Below are positions 48,266 through 60,600 of a stretch of DNA of 64,000 nt, piece by piece. How positions within the stretch are numbered: the stretch's first letter is position 1; each line of letters starts with the position of its first letter. A program made the translations under genes and the position numbers. The stretch comes from Volvox africanus (taxonomy: Eukaryota > Chlorophyta > Chlorophyceae > Chlamydomonadales > Volvocaceae): the NCBI GenBank assembly GCA_030268105.1, contig BSDZ01000089.1, positions 310,001-374,000 on the forward strand, written 5' to 3'. Under the pieces are notes generated by a model. It did no database searches, was not told where the DNA came from, and saw nothing but the letters and a program-made list of their open reading frames with translations.

Positions 48266-50619
48266 ACTGGAGTGGCGCAGCAGTGGAGAAGCCTGGCATC
48301 GCCCCGCCATGATGGGCGGTGGCAACTATATGACGGCGAAAGGGCGTAGTAAAAGTGACGGCACATTCTGCATAGGACTGCCATGAAATGGTATACGCAG
48401 GTCCTGCCCGGTATGAAGCGTGCTGCACTAAGTGCTGCGGTTAGGGAAGCCAGCGGGCAGGTGGTTTTGCGGACGGCGTGACAAGCAGCTCCATAAGCAA
48501 GTTGGTGTCCGCGCGCCGAGGTGTCACGGTTGTAGTGATGTTAGGGGGTACGTGCATTTGGGAAGTGCTTTAATTCCCGGAGCAACGTTTCTTCGCGCTT
48601 TCCTCCCGGATTTGGGGGCAAGCCACAAGTCGGCTATCGAGGACAAATCGGGGCGTGTGGGAAGCGCGGCCATGTGCGCTTAGGCGCAACTGCTGTCATA
48701 CACACGAAGAATACTAAGAAGCCGTGAAGATAGCTGACGCAGTTGCCTCATAATAGATGGATTTCGTGGAGCATCTTTTCAAGGGTTGTGGGTAGAAAGA
48801 ATCTTTTCCTTTTCCGCACGTACGTACGGCCCTCATTGTGTCAACGTGAACGTCCACCTATCTCCTTCCCATCCTTCCCCCAGACACACAAATGCCACAG
48901 AAGCTTGACGCAGCTCTTGCCGGGAATGCTTACACCGCCCGTTTTGAAGCACAGTACAACAAAACCGGTCAACACGCTAAGCAGCAAATGCGTTTGATGT
49001 CACGCAGTCACAGTCACAGTCACCAGTCAAGCCGCCAGTCCGTTATCCTAGCAAAGAATTCCGACCTCCGCGGGAACACGGGCTGGCAGAGCTGTTATGC
49101 ACCCTTCAGCGGGTTGCCAAGCAGCCGCCTTGTCCTTCTCCTGACCTCCCTGGATTCCGGGCCGAGATCGTCGGCCCGCTGTCCCAGCCCAGGCGCAGGC
49201 CCAGGCCTAATCGGCAGCCGCGGAGAACAACCCTGCTGGTTTGCTCATTCTCCCAGCAAGTGCTAACATCCTTCCCCCGCAGGACACACCCATGGATTGC
49301 CGCCTGTCATCCTTACGTAAAGGTCCGCTGATGGGGCGCTGATGCACGCCAACAACCACAACCCCAAGGTCAGCAAGTCCTGGTCGTGTCAACCCCTTGG
49401 TTGTGACAAGCAGTATTCCTTCTCTACCGGTATTCTGGGGCAACTAAAACCTACGGTCCGTGCCGCCCTACGCTTGGTGAAGCTGTACCCTCAGCGACCT
49501 CTATGATCCGTGAGCGGAAAGCGCTATAGTGGTGTAACCAAAACATGAAATTAGAGCTCCTAGCTCCGTCAGCGCCCAATCTTCGCCACCAGACCGTCAA
49601 AACCTTTCAAGGGCAGTCGACAGCCAGGCATTGGGTTGCCTCATCAGGCAATCTCCAGGACCTCCAGCCACAGGATTGTGAGCCAGGCGACGGCGCATCC
49701 CTTCCCGAAAATCTCATGCGTTGATGAGCGCGGGCCGTTGAGGGTACAGCGGAGCGGCGTATCCGGTACACCTCAGTACAACCCATTTGCCCAGAGGGCG
49801 TTCATTTCCATTTTCCACTCATCTGTTTGCTGCACCTCAGTCGGACTGCGGAAGTGCGGGCGTGCACTGCGCCCTCATCCCTCCCCTCGTTTACCCCGAG
49901 GGTGGTGTGCACACCCTTCACTAACCCTACCGGTTTAGATGGGAGGATCTAACCACTCCAACACTATGAACCCCAAGTCAATTCGACACCGCAGTCGCAA
50001 CCCTCATTACTATCTACACAATGCATTGCTTGCGTCGAATCCAGTGTGTATATGAGCGACCGCAGCTGTATCCCTGGGGCCCATGTGAGCGCCGGTCCGC
50101 TCTTCCCCTGTCGAAGCCCCGTCGTCAGGCCTCATCCCTCCCCCATCCACCGTCGTTACAGCGACAACAGCACCCGTTCTCGCATTAGTCAGGTCAGTGT
50201 GGCCCTACCTGTACAAGTCAGCGTAGTACTGATATTTGCGCAAAGCCATCATGTAGGTCCGGAAGTCTCCCTAACCGTCCCTTCACCTTTATCTCTTCCC
50301 ACTCTCGCTTCCTCGGAATCCAGCGGACCAAAAGATCAACCTCCAGGCGAAGAGCCAGGACCCACGGCTACCAGTTTTAAGTTGTACGCCATGGCCCAAG
50401 CGGCCGCCGCCACCACTACTGCCCTTGGCCCAATCCATAGGTACTCCACTAGGTGGTCCGGGGCCCATCCCCCCCTCCATAGCTGCGGCACTGGCCCCAG
50501 GCCGATACGAGCCGGTGCGTCCCTAAGACCTTTTCGGGGGCAGAGGATGAAGGATGGCTTTCTGAACGGTAAGGACCTTCCGGCGTACCTGAGCCTTCCT
50601 GTCCACCTGGCGTGTTTGA
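48266..50619. other. Convergent intergenic region, no supported gene
   Basis: A 2.35-kb gap between the TTC1 and RPB2 stop codons. It should contain both 3' untranslated regions. Short ORFs exist, for example 50046-50681 plus, which overlaps the RPB2 last exon in antisense, but none is supported. Confidence 0.5.
50156..50160 (-). terminator. Possible poly(A) signal (TGTAA) for RPB2
   Basis: TGTAA on the minus strand about 460 bp after the RPB2 stop codon. Tentative. Confidence 0.3.
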
Positions 50620-53600
50620 TCACGCCACAGGGGTGGGCTCGCGATCGAACTGAATTCGCGGCGCGATGCACATTGCCATGAGCTCCTGGAACAGCAGCTT
50701 GCAGGCGTAGGGGATGTAGACCTGCAGGTCAGCAGGAAGACGGCATAGGGGGGGATATGAGAGGATGCGAAACCCAGCTGAAAGGGCTCATCTTTCGAGG
50801 TTCCCCATTCGGGGAGAATGAAATATATAAGCTGCGTGGATTAAGAAGACACATATATAGGAAATAATGCAGCGTATTAAGAAAATAAACGAGAGACGCA
50901 GACACCAACAGCAACAACAACAGCAACAACAAGCACGTACACTGCGCCTCAGCACATACCAGCGCTCTGCCTAACTGCCGGTGGCAGAGTACTACAAAGT
51001 AGCCGACGGGCAACGTGCAACTCAAGCTGTCACCGCCACCGCCGCGGTGCTGTCCAAGCCCCTGACTCGTGGTGCTAACCGCATATCTTTCGTGTACCCC
51101 ACTTCCCACCCTGATCGTTACCCCATTCTTAACTCCATACCCCTCCTCGATACCCCTCCTCTCCCGCCCGGAGAGATAGCAAATCGCTGCTCTCACGTTG
51201 CACGGCCCCCGTTTGCCCCAAACTCTGTTGCCCCAAACTCGCCTGGTAGATGTTGGATCCATCCTTATAGATCGTGGACGTGAACTGCTGCTTCTTGAGG
51301 TTGGCCACTGCGATGAGCCCTGATCGCTCGCACACATGCACGCGGTAGGCGTCACTTTGGTCGAAGAGGCGCTCCTTAAGGAAGGCGGCCGCACCGTGAG
51401 AGATGATGCAGTCGCGCTCCATCTCTCCAAACCTGCGCACATCCATAGCAGTCCAGGGCAGCTGTCACCGTGGAGGCTGTGGAGGCCACAGAGACCGATG
51501 TCGGGATGTGATCGACGCTGTGGAGAAAACCCCCACATTGGTAAGACTTCGTGAAAACCGCCCTCCCTCCAGCGTACAATTTTAACCAAGGCTGCCCAAC
51601 TGCCATCCACTGGGGCGCCGACCGTATGCCCATACCTGAGACCGCCATCCCTGGCGCGACCCTCCGCGGGTTGGCGTGTGAGCACCTGCACGGGCCCGCG
51701 GCCTCGTGAGTGGATTTTAAAGTCAACCATATGCTTGAGGCGTTGGTAGTAAGTGGGGTTGAGGAAGATCTGCGCGCGAAGCTGCCGCCCCGTGTGGCCG
51801 TTGTACATGACCTCCCAGCCTCGGCGCTGGTAGCCCAGGTCGTGCAGCATTTGAGATACGTTGTCCACCGTCACCTTCGCGCGTGTTTGTATTGGGTCGG
51901 GTGGGTGGGCGGGCGGGGGAGTTCGGGGAGGGTATGATCGGGATATGCAAAGTTTCCTCCCCAAACTGAACCGAATCGTTTCGAGTATAAACACATGTTT
52001 AAAAAAGACGAAGGAAAGGTAGTAAGCAAAATGAATATGCACCTCAGGGGGTACAAACGTGTAATGCAGTGAGGACATCAAACGAGTTGCCCAAATTTAG
52101 AATGCGCAGACCCCTGGAGGCAAGGGTTGTAGCGGGATTAGAACTCCTAGTAAGAGAGGGCAATAGGGACAAAGCAGTGCGGTACGGCGGGGGCGGGAGC
52201 GCAGGCTGTGCGGAAAGGTGTTGGATTGGAATCGGAAGGAGCTAGGGGCGATAGACTGAACTCCGGAATATACAGCCTCAGCGGTGTAGCGTCGGCGTGA
52301 AGAAGCCGAGGACAACCTGGAATTCCACACTGAGGGGTGCCGGGCAGGGTGCCGGGGGCTCTGCGGCACGGAGCCATGGCCATGCATCAGTCAGTGGGGC
52401 CCTTCCCGTGTGCATACTCTCCACACCAGAAGAACTGCTTTTTTAGAATCCCACCCCACTCACTTTGGTGAAGGGCGTGGCGTCACCCTCACTCCCCATC
52501 AACGAAGCCACCTGCAATTGATGGGGGGATTGGAGGGAAATGGAAGTCCAGGGAGCGAGGACAGGCAGCATATGTGAATGGGAGGTAAGGGAGGGACAGC
52601 AGGGAAGGGGCCAGGGTAGTACAGGGGCTGGCTAGAGGGTGTACAAGCAACGTCATTCGGCATCAGGGCATGAAATGAAGTGAGGCTCCCAAGGTATCAA
52701 CGCCACATTGACATCCGCAGGGAGCCGTGTGGGCCGAGGAGGGATTGCGAGCATGAGGAGGTGAGAGAGGGGTGAGAAGGGGGAACCGTGACCTTGGATA
52801 CGGATAGGGATAGCAGCCATAAGAGAACATAGCGAATTGGCCACGGCGCGCACGACAGTCCGTTTAGGAAGCCCTCCGGCTTTAAGAAGCTGCACCTGCT
52901 CTCACGATGCTCCCCTCCTTCATCCCCCTCTATCTTCAGGGCCCAGGAGCCCCCACGGATTTACCCCGGGCACCTCAGCCCACCCCTCCCACCAAACCCC
53001 ACCTTGCTCATGAGCGCTTCAACCAAGTGTCCGATGGTCATGCGGGAGGGAATGGCGTGCGGGTTGACGATGATGTCGGGCACGATACCTTCCGCGGAGA
53101 AGGGCATGTCTTCCATGGTGTAGGTGATGCCGCAAGTGCCTTTCTGGCCGTGACGGGAAGCGAACTTGTCGCCCACCTGAAGACGTGGCGGGGAGAGGTG
53201 CGGGCCGGGGCAAAGACAGCGCTGGGGCGGGGAACAATCTTGAAGACGGCAATGAAAACTATCTATGATCAAAGCACGGGTTAAGAAAGAGAAACTCCGC
53301 TTTTATAAGTACCCACACGGGCACATAGGTTCTTTTCTACAAGGCACGCACCCGCGTGGAAATATCCAACAAGTTAAAAGATGTATGGTTTGTCATATAT
53401 AACTAAAACTAGTCGAGAAGTTCAGCCGTAATTGTTTTTTATTATTTTTTGCAGGGTCATTTTTTTACTCGGAAAACGTCGTAGGACAGGTCGAAGGTCT
53501 CTGCGGCGCACACGAAGAGGTTACCTGGACTCACCTGCGGGATGCAGATAGTCCGCACGCGGATCTTCACGAACTTCTGTCCCTCGTCATTGGTGGTGAG

Positions 53601-56600
53601 CATCACCTGCACGGATCGGCGACGTCACCCGGAAGGAGCGTGCAGCGAGCGGTGGAGGCACGCGCACCCCGAGGGGGGGGGTGGGCAACGCCGGCGTGAA
53701 ACAGCGGAATACATGCATGGCCCCGTTGCGCGAAGTAGCAGGGCGGGAGAACGCATGAGGGGAGGATCGTATCATTATTTATCATTATTAATCAAGATCA
53801 ATAGCTATCCTCCTAAAAATGTAAAGCCGCGCGCTGGCCTGATAGTGAAGAATGTAAACTTCGCAATGGCAACCATTTCGCGGGTTGCGATGGAGAGGTC
53901 AGAAAACGGGTCCAGTGACCACGAAAGGTGCGAACAACTCAAGAAGAAGAAGCTGATAAAGATGAATGGTTGGATGTACGCTAATTAAAACATCATACTC
54001 ATGCGTCATGTCGCATGGCGTTTTAACCTCCCTGCGGTGGCGGGACGCAGCTGGAGCAGCTGAGATCCCCCCGCGGGAAGGCAGATAAAACATGCGTGAT
54101 TTCACTTTGCGGCTCGCATCAGCCCGGCTGCCCATAAGGGAGGGCCGCCCGGATAGTTTGGCGCCGCAAAAAGGGGTGCGCGACCGACATGGCCTCACGA
54201 TGTGTGGGACGAGTGAACAGTTTGGGCGGGCACATGTAGTCGATATCCCACGACGTGTCTCGGCTCTCAGCTCTTCAATATTTAGGTTAAGGTTTCAACG
54301 CGCAGGAGGTGGTCGGGACTTGGGTCCCTTTTGTGTGTACTCCTTTGCCTCTGTATGCACCTCGTTTGCCTCTGTGATGCATGCCGCGTGCCACCGACGT
54401 TCGAGGAGTCCGACCTCACACACCTGGTCGATGACGCCCGCCTCGTGGCCCCTCAGCGCCAACGACGCATCCCTCTTCGAGAAGCGCTGCACCGCCCCCG
54501 TCGGGTCGTCCGGCAGCGTGACGGTCTTACCGCATATGATGTCCTCTCCTGACACCCGAGTGCCTAACAGACCGACCGACCGACACACCGAGGGAAAGAC
54601 ACACAGGTGTAAAGAGTTACACGGTCAGATGGCTAAAGAGAGAGGGAGAGGTAAGGAAATGAGGAGAAGAAGAGTTTAAGTGTCGTTCGAAACTTCCAGC
54701 AGCAGATCCGAATGTACAGCGAAGACAAGCGGGAACGGAGAGACAAAACCGTGCTCCGATCATCATCACATTTGCCCCTGCCCTGGTTTAGCAGTAAAAA
54801 AGCAGGCAGGTACTAATGAAGCCGACGGACATCCTGCAAGGCAACCAAAAGTTGCCCCAATAGCAGGTCGAGGTCGGTAGGGAGGATGGCAGGAGGACAG
54901 AAGCTCAACTGCCATTCGTTTGCGACAGACCCCAACCATCGCTGCACCGATGTGTGGCGTACCACCCACCCGGTGGGCACAGCCCATCCGCGTCCAACTT
55001 GTCGTACGTGCCGTGCTTCATCTTGGAAGTGACCACCGGGTCGGGTGTCTCAATCTCCTCGCGGGACAAGCTGCCAGCTTTCTTCTCCTCCTCCTGCGGG
55101 TGGTGCGTGCGAGCGTTTGGCTTCCTCTGTAAGGACGATTTCGTGTTGGGTATATTGGGACACTGTGGACATTTAGGGATGTAAGGGCGTCAGCCTTCCT
55201 CCGAATAAAGACCCGAACAAAGCTCCGGAACCGCACGAGGGGGGTGCAGCTGGATTATCACCGCGCCTTCGACCCAGCCGCGGCAAAATGGCATAAACAA
55301 CACGACCGACCGAGAGCGCATTTAGAAAAAAAACAAGGACGAAATTTAAGGAACCGCACACACGTACATACACATTTGGCATTGCATCCGAGATGGTGAG
55401 GTCATACGTACAGATAATCAGAAGAACCCGCGGCCCTGCCCCACCCGCGTTGCTTACACACCGGGGGCTACAGCATCCGGCGAACACACCTAGATGGAAG
55501 TGACCGCAACCACTCGTCAGCATTTCATACGACACTACGTGACACTTTGAACACCTCCTCCTCTCCAAGCTACCCTAAAAAGAAATCCCCGGGTAAGGTC
55601 CGTCCTCGGATCCCCGACATCCCTTCCCCTTCCCCTGCCTTATACGCGCGGTAGAAGATGGAACGGTGGAAGCCTCTGTCAATAGAGGAGCCGTTGAGCA
55701 TCAGAGAGTCCTCCTGGTTGTAACCGCTGTAGCACATGATCGCCACAATGGCGTTAATGCCTGTGAGGATGATGAATATTGTGGGAGGTGGTGGTGGTGG
55801 GCGCAATACCTGTACCCCAAGACATGGAAATCCATGACTCTCGACACCGCAAGGTCAATACATGTACGAGGAAAAATGCCACTTCACACAAGTGTAAGGA
55901 GTGGGACCTAACAACACTGGTGCAGCGACGTGCAGCGTAGTCACTTTGTAACCAAATACATATACCAGGGGCAAACGCTCCCAAACTTATCAGGCGGGCT
56001 GGCACGCGCTTTCCCGTCCCTCTAGGGATCGCCGCCTTCGCCCCGTTTTGTCGATTACTTGTGTCCACCCGCCCCGCCCCGGCCCGGCCCCTCACCTGCG
56101 GGCAACTCCCTGAATTTGAGGTAGTCCATGGCTCGTGTGCAGACAAGCGGTTTTTGGGGGTAGTACAGCACGAAACCCTGAACACAGTGGGGAGCGGTGC
56201 GCGGGCAGGTGGAGGAGCAGCAAGGAAGTAGGGGAATGAAACGTGGATGCTGGGAAAGAGAGAGCAGCTCTTCTCTTCCCCAGAACTCTGCTTGCCATCC
56301 CTTTATTCATCTTCCAGCTTTCCCGTCCCATTACGGCCACCCTACCCGCAGTTCCCATCAGTGCGTGGCGCTGCCGCCAGGGGCATCTCGCAGATTGACA
56401 CACCCCATCGGACAGGTTTCAATCTCCCAACAGTTGCGTTACGAAGGCCAAAGGAATTCGTACACGGCGACTCCCAGGACAGTGCCTACCTGCGTGTCCA
56501 TACGCGTCTGGTAGTTGGTCGCGTACATTCCCATGGCCTGCTTGCCCATAGCGCTCTGGAAAAGACCGCCAAGGCGGGGAGGGCGGGTGTTTCGAAGTAC

Positions 56601-57580
56601 AGCCATGCGATTAAAAAGCAAACCATGACCATAAGCCCATATGACAGAAGTAGTCGTAGATCCAACCCAAGGAGGAGACCGTAGGAAATCAAACAAGGAG
56701 GTCCGCAGCCAGGTATGGGTCACATACACGGACAAGGAGGAGGAATGGCTACATGCAACAGTAATTAGGGGCCGTAGTTATTGGACGCCCTATTCGCACC
56801 TGGCACTCTTCCCTCTAAAATTGCAGCTTAGGTGTGGCATGAGCGAAGCGAGTATATCTTCTAAGCTAGATTATGTACAGACGGTAGCCGCACAAATTGC
56901 TGTTTGTTGTGCACTACTTAACTTGTCAGTTCCATAATTTCCGCAATCTGCCTACACCATTGGAGCAGCTTTACAGCTTCAAACACGCGTGTGCCACCAT
57001 ATGAAATCCACCACAGGACTGCTGCAATCCGCCTCCGCCTAATCAATCCTGCACCCCACTCTTCTTCTGACGGAGTCCGTAACCTGCTGAGCCCTTCCCT
57101 TCCCTCTCCCCATTGCATCGTGATCTCAAAAATCCTCTGTACCACAACAATACAGCCCTCTAACTTCCCCGACTCCCCCCTCTCCTCGCATACCTGGTAT
57201 GTGTTTCTGGGCGACTGGTTGTGGTCCGGGAAGGGGATGATGGAGGCGCAGACGCCCAGGATCATGGCAGGGTGGATCTCGCAATGTGTGTAGGTTGTCC
57301 CCGTGGATGATCCCGCCTCTCGGGCATTGCGGAGGTCTGAGATGGTCATGGCAATCATGGTTGTCTCCTCCTCCTCCGCGTCTACGTACCTGATAAAACC
57401 AATTGGTAGAGGAAATCGCCGAAAGGGGGCCCCGTTGGTTAGGAGTGTAAGGCTGGTTAGGGTTGTGGACAGCACGATGTCTGTGAAAGGGTGTGAAGAT
57501 AGGAAGTTGATGACGACCTCCTTGGTCCCGACTGATACATTCAACGTTTAAAAGTATCCATCGGTATCACAGGGGTCAGC

Positions 57581-57619
<39 letters not shown>

Positions 57620-60600
57620 CACACACACATATATATGCGTGTGTGTGTGTGTGTGGAAAGCAGCTATCTGATAACAGGCACCCTTAACGCTTTTGGTAAA
57701 TGCGCTGAGCCCGTGAGGTCCCGTGGCCATGTCTGTCCCTAGGGCTCCGAAACCACGATGACTCACTCCACCAGGCCGTCCTCCACCAGCTGCGGCCACG
57801 CGTACTCCTCCTCGTCGGGCAGCGGCGAGATGAGACGGCGGATGTGGTTCTTCGTGACTAGCAAGCGATTTGCCTCCACGATGTAAAGAGGTCGAGACGT
57901 GCGGCCGTAGTCGGTGAAGATACGCAGCTCCTTCAACGGGCCGTCATAGATGATGGAAACCTGGGAGGAGGTGGCGTGTACATGTTCATTGTTGCTAACA
58001 TGATCTCAAGTTGCCCCCTTTTTTCTATTTTTTCTTTTTTCTTTCTTTTTTGCATCCGAAAGTGAATGCTGTTTTTCCCCTTCTCTGCGGAAAGACAACA
58101 TGACCAGAAGCCCATGATGCATGCAACGTAAACCGGACGGCTCTGGCACTCTGTTTTCGGCGGAGGTTTCGGAAAATGTGCGGAGCTACGGAGCTCAAGA
58201 GAGAGAGGAGGACACAGAGAGTAAAAAGTTAAGGGTAAGTTAAGACGAAAGGGCGAGATGGACACACCGAGGTCTGGGGGGTGAGGGGGCGGCGCACCCA
58301 CCTCCGTGCTGAAGGCCACTTGTCGGCGCATGGCCCGCAGGTTCTTGATGAGCGCTGTGGGGTCACGCTGGATGCCTAACCACACACCGTTGATGAACAC
58401 CTGGGGGGACGGGGCGGGAATGCGTGTGTTAGGGGTGCAGGAAAGAGGGGGGGGAGTTAAAGAAAACGAATCCTGGTGCTGATACTTAAGGAACGAGGAC
58501 TAGCCGTGAAGGTCGGATGATGGCTGACGTCGTCCAAAGTAGGAAAGGGGGTGGAACGAATACACGAGACCTGATAGCTAGTGCCGCTGCTGAGATGCGG
58601 GTATCTGATCAATAACCGTGATACAACTGGGTGAGTCTTGTTGGGGATGGGGCGGAAGGCGTGTGGGGTTTACAGCAACCCAACATATGCGGGTTGTAGT
58701 ACGACGCCAACTGCCGTCGTAACAGGGGTACATGATGGACCACTGAGCCAGGCAGGCAGGGATCAGTCCGTCACCCCCACGCCCTAGCCTAGGCCCTAAC
58801 CCACTGGCTGTCTCCCCTGAATTGCATCTCCGGATCCCGTCCTCCCCGCTCCCGCCCAGCTATGCAGCTCTTATCTCGACCTTTGCGAAGCGCACCCCTT
58901 CAGTTGTTTTCCTGCCGGTCCCTCTCCTATCTTCCTTACATGACGGGGACCATAACAGCTGTTTCCCCCTCCCAAGTTGCCGTCCGAAACGCCGCAATGC
59001 ACGGCATCCACCTCCTCTAGACCTTTCACAGCTGCGGACCCCACAACACCCCTTTACAGCTCTTTGGGCTGAGCAAGCATCCAGCATGCCAGCGCCCGGG
59101 GGTTCCCCTCACCAGGTTCGCAGTTTCCGTCCCTCCTCCCCCGGGTCCGTACCTTGGTAGATGCCGCAATGTCGGCCGGCGTCACCTCATCTAGCGCCTC
59201 CGTGTTGAACTCTTCGAGGTGCGCCACCACTGGTAGGGACGGCGTACCCACTACAAAGAGAAGGCGAAGGGGGAACATCAGACGAGGGTCAGGTGGTAAG
59301 TGAGGTGTGAGACGGTGAGGGAGACCCAATCCATGACCACGCAGCTACCGGGAGTTACCCGGGAGCTCAAGCACAACTCAAATCGGAAATTCGCAAGAGA
59401 ACGGCCACACGCTAATCCATCAATGCCCTGCTTCTTGTCGGTGCTCGAGTTAAAAACGGTGATACATCGCTATTTTTTTATACATTTGTTCATAACAAGG
59501 AACAAAAAGATTGCAACAAATAGGAAACATAAACATTTGCTTGTTGTAGTTTTAAATGATACATACCAGCGTACCCTTCGCCAGCACGCCAGGCCCCCTC
59601 CACCTCTTCAAGCCCAACCAGCACCCCCCCCGTGCCGCCCCCTCTGTTGCTCTCTTCCTTCACCTGTTCATCAAAACACTCTGTACCCGGTACACTCACC
59701 CCCCGACACCTCGGTTTAGTGCGCTTACTTCTTTGTAGGAGAACTCACACGTCCTTACTCATCCTATCCTGGTCGCAGTGATCGCCACCAAACTCCCACC
59801 CGGCTGATTGCCCGATCACCCCCCCCACACACACACCTGTGATGTAGCACATGAGCGCCATGTTCTTCACCAGCCCTACCGCCTGCCCCTCCGGCGTCTC
59901 CGCAGGGCAGAACATGCCCCACAGGCTGTTGTGCAGCTGCCGTGGTTTGGCAAGCTTGCCCTCGCGACCAATGGGCGAGTTTACCCGCCGCAGATGACTC
60001 AGTGTGGAGGCGTACGTCAGTCGGGCAAGCACCTGACTCACACCTGCCGCGCGAACAAAAGGCAGATTTACAGGGTGGGTAAGACGATTAAACGAGGCAT
60101 GAATCCGCTGTCGAACTCCTATAGAGCATGACTACCCGCGATGGTGGACGACGTGTATGGACCGTCCAAGGTAGGGAAGGTGAACACGGAACGTAAACTA
60201 GGTAGCCGCCAAGGCCGCATATAGAAGCAGGAACGAAGGCAATAGAACCCGAAATAAATGATGGGGAGATGCGGGGCCGGGGCGGATGGAGCGGGCGTAC
60301 CTGATGCCACACCCAGCGGCCGAACACGTTCCAAGGACAACTACAGCACCTCTCCCTTGCACGTTTCATTTGCAGAGCCACACCCAGCCAGGGGCACATC
60401 GATTGCTCCAATGTATTTTTCGGAGAAACCCGTTGTGTCCCCCCTTCCCACCTGCCCGAATGCCCTGCTTTCCCTGCTCGCCCCAGTTGCCCGTGGCGAG
60501 CGAGTACTTGAGGCCGCGGGTGATGATTTTCTCGTTGATGGCGGACAACACGTTGATCTCTTTGCCCGCATCCACCTGCCGGAGATGTGTTAACGTTTAG

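Noticed and set aside
50729..52081. Single 450-codon minus-strand ORF
   Set aside because: It includes the true RPB2 exon 51874-51636 but reads through introns and switches frame, so it is not used as a gene model.
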